From: Brevundimonas sp. | Lineage (GTDB): Bacteria; Pseudomonadota; Alphaproteobacteria; Caulobacterales; Caulobacteraceae | Length of the DNA stretch: 64,000 bases | Assembly: GCF_027484365.1 (NCBI RefSeq) | Contig: NZ_JAIXTC010000015.1 | Coordinates: 109,411-173,410, forward strand | Reading direction: 5' to 3' | Shown: positions 26,017 to 35,023 of the stretch, one piece after another | Numbering within the stretch: the stretch's first letter is position 1 | Layout: every line of letters begins with the position of its first letter | Made by a program: the position numbers and the translations under genes | Notes under the pieces: model-generated | The model's input: only the letters and a program-made list of their open reading frames with translations | What the model was told of the DNA's origin: nothing | Databases searched by the model: none

Positions 26017-26093
26017 ATGAAAACAGGGTGGCTTTCAGACTCCAGCTGAATAATCCTCGGCCCGATTTTTGAGCAATTGTGGCAGGAATGACT

Positions 26094-27845
26094 ATGTCGG
26101 GTGGACGATCGAAACTGCTGATCCTGGCCGCTGCGGCCATGCTGTTTTCCGGCCATGTCTTCGCTCAGGAGGTGGCGGCGCCGGTTCGTCCCGGAGCGGG
26201 CAGCGGCGGCGATATCGTCAGCTATGGCCAGATCCACAGCCCCACCGTCGGGCGCGGCGGCATGGTGGTCAGCCAGAGCACTCTGGCCACACGGGTGGGA
26301 GTTGAGATCCTGAGGCGCGGCGGCAATGCGGTGGATGCGGCCGTCGCCGTGGGGTTCGCTGAAGCTGTTGTCCTGCCGCGTGCCGGAAACATTGGCGGCG
26401 GCGGCTATATGCTCATTCATATGGCGGCGACGGACGAACGTCCCGCCGCAGACCTGGCGATCAATTACTATGGCGTGGCACCGCAGGCGACGACGCCGGA
26501 TTTGCTGCTGGACGACAACGGCAGGTTCGATCGCAGCGCGCCGTCAGGATTCCGCAACGTGTCCGTTCCCGGCACGGTCATGGGGATGTGGGAAGCGCAT
26601 AGACGGTTCGGCAAACTGTCCTGGGCCGAAGTTCTCGCACCGTCCGTCGAGATGGCGGAGGAGGGGGTCGTCCTGTCCGACGGCGAGGCCGAGGCAACGG
26701 CAGGACGGGCCCTGGTTCTGGCGCAGGACCCCGGCGCCCGCGAAGCCTATCTGAAGCCGGATGGCACGCCCTACCAGGCTGGCGAACTGTTCCGTCAGCC
26801 GCAACTGGCATGGAGTCTTCGCCAGGTTCAGGCGAACGGACCAGACGGCTTCTATCGAGGGGAACTCGCCGATCGCATCATTGCGGGCGTCCGCGCGGGC
26901 GGCGGCATCATGACGGAGCAGGATCTGGCAGATTTCCGCGTGGTGGTGTCGGAACCGATCTGGTCGACCTATCGGGATCACCGCATCGCCTACATGCCGC
27001 CGACGGCATCGGGGGTCAGCGTGGCCGAGACCCTGAACCTGCTTGAGCATTTCCCCATGCGCGACCTTCGCTGGGGCAGTGTGGACAGTCTCCATCTGAT
27101 TTCCGAGGCGATGAAGATCAGCTCGTCCGACCGGCGACTGATCGGCGGTGAGCCGCAATGGACCACTCCGGCGCAAGGCCTGGCCAGCAAGGCGTTCGCG
27201 GCGGAACGGGTAAGGCTCATCTCGATGGACCGCTCTCTGTCTGCCGCCGACATTCCGGAGGGCAATCCCTATGTCTACGAGAGCCAGGACACGACCCACT
27301 ATTCGGTCGCTGATGCGCAGGGCAACGCGGTCAGCAACACCTTCACCCTGTCGAACTCCTATGGCGCCCATGTCGCCGCGCCGGGGACAGGGATCCTGCT
27401 GAACAACTCCATGGACAATTTCGCCTGGGGCAGCACGGCGGCGAACACCATTGCCAACAGACCCGCTCCGGGCAAACGGCTGGGATCGACCATCACGCCC
27501 ATGATCGTCTTCGACGAGGACAAGCCCTGGCTGGTCACAGGGACGCCGGGTGGCGGCTACATCATCGCGACGATGGTCCAGCTCGTCGTCAACGTCATCG
27601 ATCATCAGCTGAACATCGCCGAAGCCGCCATGCGTCCGCGGCTGAATCAGGGGGGCGGCGACAGCCCGCTGGAACTGGAAGGCGGTTTCTCACCGGACAT
27701 CGAGCCTCTGCTGGAAGCGCGCGGCCACGTGATTCGACCCTCCATGACGATGGGCAGCACCCAGTCGATCATGATCGAAGGCGACCGGTTCCTCGGTGCC
27801 GCCGACACCCGCAGGCCGGACGCGCTGGCCCTGGGGGTCAGGTGA
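26094..27845 (+). CDS. ggt: Gamma-glutamyltransferase
   Basis: This 583-aa periplasmic enzyme cleaves gamma-glutamyl bonds, chiefly of glutathione, and transfers the glutamyl group to water or an acceptor. It is made as a proenzyme that self-cleaves at the catalytic Thr, here Thr400 in ESQDTTHYSVADAQGN. Other marks are the signal peptide ending GHVFAQ, the large-subunit start with GGNAVDAAVAVGFAEAVVLP, and STITPMIVFDEDKPWLVTGTPGG near the C-terminus. I prefer ATG 26094, 6 bases after AGGA, to the track's GTG 26079. It is divergent from a TonB receptor gene and ends at a good terminator. Confidence 0.94.
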   Translation: MSGGRSKLLILAAAAMLFSGHVFAQEVAAPVRPGAGSGGDIVSYGQIHSPTVGRGGMVVSQSTLATRVGVEILRRGGNAVDAAVAVGFAEAVVLPRAGNIGGGGYMLIHMAATDERPAADLAINYYGVAPQATTPDLLLDDNGRFDRSAPSGFRNVSVPGTVMGMWEAHRRFGKLSWAEVLAPSVEMAEEGVVLSDGEAEATAGRALVLAQDPGAREAYLKPDGTPYQAGELFRQPQLAWSLRQVQANGPDGFYRGELADRIIAGVRAGGGIMTEQDLADFRVVVSEPIWSTYRDHRIAYMPPTASGVSVAETLNLLEHFPMRDLRWGSVDSLHLISEAMKISSSDRRLIGGEPQWTTPAQGLASKAFAAERVRLISMDRSLSAADIPEGNPYVYESQDTTHYSVADAQGNAVSNTFTLSNSYGAHVAAPGTGILLNNSMDNFAWGSTAANTIANRPAPGKRLGSTITPMIVFDEDKPWLVTGTPGGGYIIATMVQLVVNVIDHQLNIAEAAMRPRLNQGGGDSPLELEGGFSPDIEPLLEARGHVIRPSMTMGSTQSIMIEGDRFLGAADTRRPDALALGVR

Positions 27846-27851
27846 GAGACC

Positions 27852-27881
27852 GTGCCGCATCCGCACTCGCGGCACCGTTTT
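27852..27881 (+). terminator. Intrinsic terminator after ggt
   Basis: GTGCCGC (27852-27858), a 10-base loop, GCGGCAC (27869-27875), CG, then TTTT. It lies 6 bases past the ggt stop codon. From here to 28115 (about 235 bases) I see no gene; the track ORFs there look like chance frames. Confidence 0.65.
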
Positions 27882-28115
27882 CTGGAATGGGGCCTGGGCG
27901 CCAAGAGGGCAGCACGGGATGACCGGGTCTGGCGCTGAGCCGCCCCCGGTCTCGTTCCAGACGCAGGTCCTGCGGACATTCAGCACGGCCGCTTTCAGGG
28001 CGCACCACGCACTGCAAAGCCGTGCAAACGCTCTTGTCCGTCACGAACCCGCTGGCTGCCGGAGCCAATCGAGGCCGTGCACCCCGGCCTTCGCCAGGGT
28101 GCGCGGGTCGACTGC

Positions 28116-30866
28116 CTAGAACAGGATCTTGCGCAGGCTGATCGAATAGACGCGGCCCTGGGGGTCGAGGAAGTCGGGCTGGTAGTTCAGCGGGACCGTG
28201 CCGGTCGAGGAGGTCACTTCGGTGCGGGTGTCGAGCAGGTTCTGGATGCTGAAGGTGACGCGGGTGCCCTTCAGGATCGGGAATTTCTCGACCCAGCTGG
28301 TCCTCTGGGTCAGGTCGGCGAAGACGGTCACGTTGACCGTGGTCTGGTCGCTGAAGGCTAGGTCCGAGCCGCCCGCGCCGCCGTCGACACGGGTCGACTG
28401 GCGCCAGTTGGCGTTCAGGAAGGTGCCGAAGCCGTTGCGGAAGACACCGCCCTGGACCTGGATCTCGTTGCGGGGCGTGCCGCCGCGGGCGCCGGTCGCG
28501 TCCCCGTCCAGCAGGTCCAGTTCGGGCAGGCTGTCGCGGATGCTGACCGTGTCGGTGAACCGGACCGTATGATAGATCGACAGGTTGAAACGACCCTGGC
28601 CCGGCTGCATGCCGCCGCCCCGGCCGCCGCCGCCCGGTCCGCCCGGTCCGCCCATACGGACCTGGGGTCCGCCGGCACCCGGAGCCCCGCCGGCGCCCGG
28701 AGGCGGACCACCGGCGGGACGGCCGCCGCCCATCATCATCATCATGCCGCCGCCGCCCATGGCGGCTGCAGGGTTGGGCGTGCCGAATGAGCGCGAGAAG
28801 TTGAATCCGGTGCGCAGCTCCGACCGTTCGGTGCGGGCGAAGTTCAGCGGCCTGGCGTCAAGGGCGATCAGGTTGCCGGTCGCATCGCGGGTGAACCGTT
28901 CCGGCAGGGCCGCCTCCAGGTCGGCCGTGATGGTCGGGAAGGCGATGATCGCGTCATTGACGATGGTGCGGGTGTAGTTGGAGCTGACGGAGAAGTCGCG
29001 TTCCGACCACGGGCGGAGGTTGAAGCCGAGCGCCAGGACCTGACGGTCTTCGGGGTCGAGGTTCGGATTGCCGCCGCTGACGCGGGTGATCTGGACCGTC
29101 CGGCCGGTGCGGAAGTCGAACACCGAACTGTTGGGCGTCGAGATGGTCGGGTCGTTCAGCTGCTGGATCGTCGGCGCGCCCTCTTCATCCTTGTAGCTGA
29201 AGCTCAGGGACAGGGGATTGACCGGGGTCCAGTTCAGGCCGACGCCCAGGGTGACGAGGCCGCCGATGTCGGACGCCTCGTCATAGCCCGCGTTGGCGGT
29301 GGCCGAGAGGTCGCCGAGACCGGCGAGCACGTTATTGCTGCGGCTGGCGATCGGCAGGGAGAAATTCACAGTGCCATAGGCGCGGTCGCGGCCGATGGCC
29401 CGCTCTGAAAAGACGCCGCCCAGGGTGCTTTGCGAGCTCAGGTCGCGGGTGTCGAAGCCGACCTTCCAGGTCGAATAGAGGCCGCCGGCGGGGGCCTGGA
29501 GCAGGTTGCCCATGACCACACCTTCCAGCAGGCCGCCGCTGGCGACCGAATTGGCGGAGTCGGCCAGACGGGTGAAGCTGGACGGGGAGAGGGCGCCGAA
29601 GGGGTTCAGCGTTCCGGCGGTGACGGCGGCTTGCGCCGCGGTGGCGCTGAGGCCGCGCCCCGTCGTGGTGTCCGTCTCGACCCGGTCGTAGGCGCCCTGC
29701 AGGGTCCAGCGCCAGTTGTCGCCGACGAAGCCGTCCAGCAGGAGGCCGAGGTTGGCGGTCGAGGTGTCGGTGTCCCGGGTGAGGGCGCCGGCGTCGCCAA
29801 GGAAGCGATAGACGGCGACATCGCGGCTGAAGGGCGAACCGTTGCGACCGGCTGGGGCGATCAGGGTCACGCCGGGCAGGCCGCCGTAGGCAAAGGTCGA
29901 GGCGTCGACGAGGTTCAGGCTGACCGTCCCCTTGGTCGTCGAGTTCAGATCACGCGCGATGGAGGCGTTGAGCGTCGTCGTGTCGCCGCGCGGCAGCAGG
30001 GTGCGGTAGTCGCTGAGGTTTCCGGTCCGCGGCGCGTTGGCCCCCGCGGCGAACTGGGCGAGTGTCGGATTGGCGACGCCGGGGTTGGCGGCGACCACGG
30101 CCGCCAGGGCCGGGTCGATCCGGGTCCCGTAGGGGATGCCGGCGACATTGCCGATCAGGTCGAACGGCTGGGAGCCCGGATCGCGGGTGATGTCGCGTTC
30201 GCTTTCGAACAGGGCGGTGTCGTGGAGACGTTCCAGGCTGACGTTGATGCGGGTGCCGTCGACGATGCTGAAATAGCCGGTCTCGGCCTCGGTCGAGTTG
30301 CGGCCGCCCTGGGTCGGGGCGCGGTTGGAAATCTCGGCCGTCGCCTGGCGGAATTGCGCCTTGAGGACGATGTTCACGACCCGCTGGTCGGCGGTGTAGC
30401 CATAGGTCAGGGCGACCTGTTCCGGCAGGATGTCCGTGCGCTCGATGGCCTCGAACGGGATGTTGCGGATTTCCTGGAAGCCGGAGGTGCGACGGCCGTT
30501 CAGAAGGATGACGGGGCCGCTGGAGCTGCGCGAACTGCGGGTCAGGGGCTCCAGAGCCGTCAGCAGTTCGGCGATGTTGGAGGCGCCGTAGGCGCGCAAC
30601 TGATCGGCGTCGAGGCTGAGGTCGGGCGGAATGTCGCCCTGGACGGCGCCGCGCAGGCGGGTTCCGTCGACCAGGACGTCATCGACGACGTCGGCGTCGG
30701 CGTCTGCGGCCGGAGCGCTCGTCGGAACGTCCTGATCGTCGTCCTGCGTCGCCTCGGCTGCGCCCGCAGGCGTCGCCTGGGGAGAGGGGGGCGTGGTCTG
30801 GACCACCGGCGCAGTCTGGAGGGCGCCCGAGGCGAGGGCGTAGAGCAGGGCGGCGGCGATGGTCAT
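28116..30866 (-). CDS. TonB-dependent receptor with a Gly/Met-rich insert
   Basis: This 916-aa outer-membrane receptor has a short signal (MTIAAALLYALASGALQ), an acidic linker rich in Asp/Ala/Pro, a plug domain (RLRGAVQGDIPPDLSLDADQLRAYGASNIAELLTAL, ILLNGRR) and a barrel ending YSISLRKILF. Between about residues 699 and 755 lies a low-complexity segment of Gly, Met and Pro, including GGGGMMMMMGGG, before the strand RFNLSIYHTVRF, so it is probably an extracellular loop or a periplasmic turn. The ATG at 30866 is preferred to the track's 30911. The ligand is unknown; the Met-rich loop hints at a soft metal, as inference only. Confidence 0.88.
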   Translation of the reverse strand: MTIAAALLYALASGALQTAPVVQTTPPSPQATPAGAAEATQDDDQDVPTSAPAADADADVVDDVLVDGTRLRGAVQGDIPPDLSLDADQLRAYGASNIAELLTALEPLTRSSRSSSGPVILLNGRRTSGFQEIRNIPFEAIERTDILPEQVALTYGYTADQRVVNIVLKAQFRQATAEISNRAPTQGGRNSTEAETGYFSIVDGTRINVSLERLHDTALFESERDITRDPGSQPFDLIGNVAGIPYGTRIDPALAAVVAANPGVANPTLAQFAAGANAPRTGNLSDYRTLLPRGDTTTLNASIARDLNSTTKGTVSLNLVDASTFAYGGLPGVTLIAPAGRNGSPFSRDVAVYRFLGDAGALTRDTDTSTANLGLLLDGFVGDNWRWTLQGAYDRVETDTTTGRGLSATAAQAAVTAGTLNPFGALSPSSFTRLADSANSVASGGLLEGVVMGNLLQAPAGGLYSTWKVGFDTRDLSSQSTLGGVFSERAIGRDRAYGTVNFSLPIASRSNNVLAGLGDLSATANAGYDEASDIGGLVTLGVGLNWTPVNPLSLSFSYKDEEGAPTIQQLNDPTISTPNSSVFDFRTGRTVQITRVSGGNPNLDPEDRQVLALGFNLRPWSERDFSVSSNYTRTIVNDAIIAFPTITADLEAALPERFTRDATGNLIALDARPLNFARTERSELRTGFNFSRSFGTPNPAAAMGGGGMMMMMGGGRPAGGPPPGAGGAPGAGGPQVRMGGPGGPGGGGRGGGMQPGQGRFNLSIYHTVRFTDTVSIRDSLPELDLLDGDATGARGGTPRNEIQVQGGVFRNGFGTFLNANWRQSTRVDGGAGGSDLAFSDQTTVNVTVFADLTQRTSWVEKFPILKGTRVTFSIQNLLDTRTEVTSSTGTVPLNYQPDFLDPQGRVYSISLRKILF

Positions 30867-30943
30867 GCAATATTCCGAACGAGGCGGGGAGAGACGCCCG
30901 CCGGTACTCAATCGCGCAAGGGGGCGAACGATCCGACGGCCTG

Positions 30944-30949
30944 ATTATA
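30944..30949 (-). promoter_or_regulatory. Candidate -10 element of the second TonB receptor gene
   Basis: TATAAT on the reverse strand, exact consensus, about 78 bases before the receptor ATG. No convincing -35 hexamer sits at 16-18 bases, so the promoter may be activator-dependent. Confidence 0.35.
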
Positions 30950-31034
30950 CGCCGTTCTCTTTACGATCCGTCGCGGCGCCAATGAGGCGCTTTGTTGCAT
31001 GTGAGTGACGCAGAAGAAAACTGTGGTTTTCGGG

Positions 31035-32483
31035 TCACCCCGCCTCCTTGAGGCTCCCCTCCAGACCCTGTTCGCGGACCTTTCGGTACAGGGTCGAGCG
31101 GCCGATGCCGAGGCGGCGGGCGATCTCGGACATATGGCCGGCATAGACCTCGATGGCGTGCTGGATCAGATCCCGCTCGATGTCTTCCAGCGTCCGCAGG
31201 TGGCCGCGCTCGTCGAGGATCCGGATCGGCTGATCCGGCAGGGGCGGCAGGTCGGCGTAGTTCATGACCGCCGCGGACGGCCGGGCCGCTTCGGCCTCCA
31301 GCGGCATGGCGACGCCCGAGATGGCCGGGAAGTCGTGCGGCTGAAGGAACGGCGCGTCGGCCAGGACGATGGCGCGATAGATGGTGTTCTCCAGCTGGCG
31401 CACATTGCCCGGCCAGTCGAAGGCGGTCAGCAGGGCCAGGGTCTCGGGCGAGGCGCCGGCGATCCGCTTGCCCTCCTCGACATTGAAGCGGCCAATGAAG
31501 TGATCGATCAGGGCCGGGACGTCCTCACGACGGTCGCGCAGGGACGGGGCCTCAATCGGGAAGACGTTGAGGCGATAGAAGAGGTCCTCGCGGAACCGGC
31601 CCTCGGCGACGGCGCTAGACAGGTCGCGGTTGGTGGCGGAGACGATACGGACGTCGACCTTGACCGCGCGCTTGGCGCCGACGGGGTCGATCTCGCCCTC
31701 CTGAAGGGCGCGCAGCAGCTTGACCTGCATGTCCAGCGGCAGTTCGCCGATCTCGTCCAGGAACAGGGTGCCGCCGTTGGCCTCCATGAACTTGCCGAGG
31801 TGTTTGTCGGAGGCGCCGGTGAAGCTGCCCTTCTCGTGGCCGAACAGGATCGACTCGACCAGGTTGGCGGGCAGGGCGCCGCAGTTGACGGCGACGAAGG
31901 GCTTGCCGGCGCGGTCCGAGGCGCCGTGCAGGGCCCGGGCGATGACCTCCTTGCCGACGCCGCTCTCGCCTGTGATCAGGACCGGGATGGAGGATTTGGC
32001 GGCGCGGGCGCCGAGCTGTTTGACCATCTGCATCGGACGGCTGTCGCCGACCAGATCGGCGAAGGTGACCCGGCCCGCGACATGCTTCTTCAGCCGGCCG
32101 ACCTCGGCGGTCAGCTGGGTCAGCTGCAGCGCATTGCGGATGCCGACCAGGATGCGTTCCGGGCTGGCGGGCTTGATGAAGAAGTCCTGGGCACCGGCCT
32201 GCATGGCCTTGACCACGGTCTCGATGCCGCCGTTGGCGGTCAGGACGATGACGGGGGTGGTGACGCCCGCAGTGCGGATCTCGGCCAGGGCCTCCATCCC
32301 GCTCATGCCCGGCATGACGAGGTCCAGCAGGACCACGTCTGCGCCGCCGCCTTTGGTCAGCCGGTCGATGGCCTCGCCGCCGGACCCGGCGTGAGCGACG
32401 ATATAGCCTTCGCGATCCAGAACCGCCTGGACGAGGCGGCGCTGGGTCGGATCGTCATCGACCACCAGAACGGTCTTGGCCAT
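31035..32483 (-). CDS. tacA: Sigma-54-dependent response regulator, TacA-like
   Basis: This 482-aa transcription activator has three domains: a receiver (phospho-acceptor Asp54 in [13 protein letters not shown], switch Lys in FFIKPAS), a central AAA+ sigma-54 interaction domain (Walker A GESGVGKE at 172-179, Walker [13 protein letters not shown]), and a Fis-type helix-turn-helix ending [19 protein letters not shown]. The sigma-54 contact loop reads GSFTGA instead of GAFTGA. In Caulobacter TacA activates stalk and polarity genes; among the group's four such regulators (FlbD, NtrC, NtrX, TacA) the N-terminus [15 protein letters not shown] fits TacA best. No kinase gene is adjacent, as expected for a phosphorelay target. 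Confidence 0.78.
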   Translation of the reverse strand: MAKTVLVVDDDPTQRRLVQAVLDREGYIVAHAGSGGEAIDRLTKGGGADVVLLDLVMPGMSGMEALAEIRTAGVTTPVIVLTANGGIETVVKAMQAGAQDFFIKPASPERILVGIRNALQLTQLTAEVGRLKKHVAGRVTFADLVGDSRPMQMVKQLGARAAKSSIPVLITGESGVGKEVIARALHGASDRAGKPFVAVNCGALPANLVESILFGHEKGSFTGASDKHLGKFMEANGGTLFLDEIGELPLDMQVKLLRALQEGEIDPVGAKRAVKVDVRIVSATNRDLSSAVAEGRFREDLFYRLNVFPIEAPSLRDRREDVPALIDHFIGRFNVEEGKRIAGASPETLALLTAFDWPGNVRQLENTIYRAIVLADAPFLQPHDFPAISGVAMPLEAEAARPSAAVMNYADLPPLPDQPIRILDERGHLRTLEDIERDLIQHAIEVYAGHMSEIARRLGIGRSTLYRKVREQGLEGSLKEAG

Positions 32484-32605
32484 TTGCGGACACCCTTGTT
32501 CATCACCGATCGGCCGGTCCTCGTTGCGACGGGACTGGCTCGTTTCGGGACGGTTTTAGGCCCGATGCGGTGAAGATCGGGTGAGAGGGCGTGGTGTGCG
32601 CAGGG

Positions 32606-34393
32606 TTAACGGGCGGGGGTTTGCGAGCTTCTCGGCGCTGTCGTTTCGCAAAGGTTGTTGGGGCTGAATCCCCAGGTTCCAAGCGTCGAGATGTCGAGCG
32701 TCGGCCAGGGATTCGGACGTGGTGTGAGATGTTGGTTTCGTAGGGCGTCGCGAGCGTCACCCCCGCCGCAGACTGCCGTATAGCTCCCCCGATCACGCCA
32801 CGCGCCATCATCACCGCGCTCGAAAACGACCATGGCGAACTGATGGGCGACGAGAACGTCGTCCTTGCCATCGTTGTTCAGGTCGATCAGGCGCGCGACG
32901 CACCCACCTTGAGCGCGAGTGCAGTTGCGCATGGCTTCGGACGGCGGGACTGTGTCTCCAAACGGCGACGGGGACCCGTCAAGCATCTTGATGTCGAGAC
33001 TGGCCGTAATCTCAGCGTCGGACGGAGCGCTGAAGGCCGACTCTTTCCGGGCAGCGCTGGCGAGCCGGGCGATGTCGGGATTGCTGGATCGCTCCAGCAA
33101 ACCAAGTGCCCTGTCTCCGACCTTGCCGCTGCCGTTCTTAAGGAAGGCGTAGTCGAACTTGTCCGGCGCAACCTTGCCGTTGTTCAGGCGCGCGACCTGA
33201 TCGCCGACCGACAGGCGGGCGGGGTCCGCCAGCGGGGTGAACAGGGCCAGGATGACGGCGACCACGAGGATGGCGGTGGCGACATTGGTCATCTCCAGCG
33301 CCTTCATCCAAGGCGAACCCTTGCGGATGAGGGGAAGGATCGCGCCCATACCGTAGCCGATCGCATAGGCCGCGCCGACGAGGGCGCAGGCGACGGCGAT
33401 GATCCGGTCCGGCGTCAGGCCGTGCTGGCCGATGCGCAGGCTCAGACCCCAGAAGGCGATCAGCACCAGGGGCGTAAGCAGGATCGAGGCGACGCGGACG
33501 GCGACCCTGAGCACGGCGGGGGGCAGGTTGTCGGGACGGCCGTCCTGATAGGCGGCGTTGATGAGGATGATCAGGCCGCCCGCCGCCGAGAGGACCAGGG
33601 CGGTGGCGCTGCCGGTCTCCCACAGGCCTTCGAGCCCCGTGAAGGGCAGGGCGGCGAGGAAGCCTCCGACCAGGACGGTCAGGACCAGAAGCAGCCAGGA
33701 CAGCAGCATCAGGGCGACGGTGCGGATGCCCCGGATCAGCCCGTCCCGGACGTCGGTCAGATGGACGGCCGTGGCGAAGGCGAGGCCGGTCAGGGGCAGG
33801 GAGAACCAGCCCTCCTCGATCAGGTCGCCGAGGAAGCTGAGGCCGATGATGTTGAACAGGGCGGCGCCGAGGAACAGCAGGAGCCAGAAGGCTCCGGCGA
33901 AGGCGATCGACAGGACCAGTTGCACCCCCGCCATCCAGGCGGCGTCGAAATAGGCGGGGAAGGAGGCGATCAGTTTGCGCTCGCGATCGGCCGGGACGAT
34001 CAGATGGTGGGCGATGAACAGGGCCGCCGCCGAAAAGGCGAACAGGGGGAAGGTCATCTGGCGGCCGACGCCGCCGGCCTGACGCGCCACGTCATGCCAG
34101 GCGAGAAAGGCCAGGGCCGCCGCCGCGACGGCGCCCCAGATCGCCAGGGTCGGCCAGCGCAGACGCCCGACGCCGGCCAGAAGCGGCGGCGGCAGGAAGA
34201 GGGCGACCAGGACGAGGGGGCCGAAGGTCTCGGGGAAGCGCGAGGACCAGGTCACGCCCTCGCCCTCGGAGGCGCGGACCAGCAGATAGAGGGCGATCCC
34301 CTGGGCCAGGCCGATCACCAGCCTGACCAGACCGACGAGGCGGTCGTTCTGGCCCAGGTCGCTGCGGCCGGCGGAATCGGTGGTCGTGGTCAT
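32606..34393 (-). CDS. DUF4153 membrane protein with a C-terminal calcium-loop-like domain
   Basis: This 595-aa protein has 11 or so membrane helices in residues 20-400, matching the DUF4153 pattern, followed by a roughly 190-residue polar C-terminal region. That region contains DLNNDGKDDVLV, which has the D-x-N-x-D-G-x-x-D spacing of EF-hand/FG-GAP calcium loops, preceded by Cys residues (NCTRAQGGCVAR) and followed by another (YTAVCGGG). The start MTTTTDSAG at 34393 is preferred to the track start. Function unknown; the combination suggests an envelope protein that senses or binds something outside the cytoplasm. Confidence 0.78.
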   Translation of the reverse strand: MTTTTDSAGRSDLGQNDRLVGLVRLVIGLAQGIALYLLVRASEGEGVTWSSRFPETFGPLVLVALFLPPPLLAGVGRLRWPTLAIWGAVAAAALAFLAWHDVARQAGGVGRQMTFPLFAFSAAALFIAHHLIVPADRERKLIASFPAYFDAAWMAGVQLVLSIAFAGAFWLLLFLGAALFNIIGLSFLGDLIEEGWFSLPLTGLAFATAVHLTDVRDGLIRGIRTVALMLLSWLLLVLTVLVGGFLAALPFTGLEGLWETGSATALVLSAAGGLIILINAAYQDGRPDNLPPAVLRVAVRVASILLTPLVLIAFWGLSLRIGQHGLTPDRIIAVACALVGAAYAIGYGMGAILPLIRKGSPWMKALEMTNVATAILVVAVILALFTPLADPARLSVGDQVARLNNGKVAPDKFDYAFLKNGSGKVGDRALGLLERSSNPDIARLASAARKESAFSAPSDAEITASLDIKMLDGSPSPFGDTVPPSEAMRNCTRAQGGCVARLIDLNNDGKDDVLVAHQFAMVVFERGDDGAWRDRGSYTAVCGGGDARDALRNQHLTPRPNPWPTLDISTLGTWGFSPNNLCETTAPRSSQTPAR

Positions 34394-34445
34394 GGCGCGT
34401 GTCTCCCCGGGCCTGACCATGAACCGGGGCGCGGCGTCGGGGAAG

Positions 34446-34919
34446 CTATGTTTCCTGACGAACGGCGCGAGCGAGGTAGCAGCCGCGCGGGGCGAAATGG
34501 ATATGGGCCTGAGCGACAGCGGGGTTCGCGAACCACTCAGCCAGCCTGTCGTCCAGCTCTGGGCCGTCGATCACCTGTCCCTCGATCATCATGTTGCGGC
34601 GGTCGTAGACGCGCAGGGACAGGGGGCGTTTGCGCAGCATCTCGGGGGCCTCGGCGAGCGGTTCGGCCCTGACGGCGGCCTCGCGCACGAAGATCGGCCC
34701 GGCCGCGCGATAGGGCGAGGTCTCGTCGGTCAGGTGGGTGTGGTTGACGAGGACCAGGGCTTCGCCAGCGTCGGCGTCCTGCAGGCTGACCCGGCAGGGG
34801 GCGCGGCCGGGCGCGTCGGCGACCCAGCGGCGGGCGCCGACCGCGGCCAGTTCGGCGTCGGTCATGGCGAAATAGGCGGTGAAGGGGTCCAGCGGCAGGG
34901 CTTCGATGCGGTAGGTCAT
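34446..34919 (-). CDS. DUF1203 domain-containing protein
   Basis: This 157-aa protein starts MTYRIEALPLDPFTAYFAMTDAEL and includes CRVSLQDADAGEALVLVNHTHL, SPYRAAGPIFVREAA and AHIHFAPRGCYLARAV, matching the DUF1203 family, whose function is unknown. The conserved Cys and His residues could bind metal. The track ORF extends 32 residues too far upstream; ATG 34919 has GGAGAGA 7 bases before it. It is divergent from the M3 peptidase gene across 104 bases. Confidence 0.8.
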   Translation of the reverse strand: MTYRIEALPLDPFTAYFAMTDAELAAVGARRWVADAPGRAPCRVSLQDADAGEALVLVNHTHLTDETSPYRAAGPIFVREAAVRAEPLAEAPEMLRKRPLSLRVYDRRNMMIEGQVIDGPELDDRLAEWFANPAVAQAHIHFAPRGCYLARAVRQET

Positions 34920-35023
34920 GGGTGTCTCTCCGTGTTCGAGGGGAGAGATGCGACGAACCGCGCGGCGCGTCTGGCGGGTTTCGGCCGTTGCGCCACGGCC
35001 CCGGCCACCCCACAACGGAGGGC

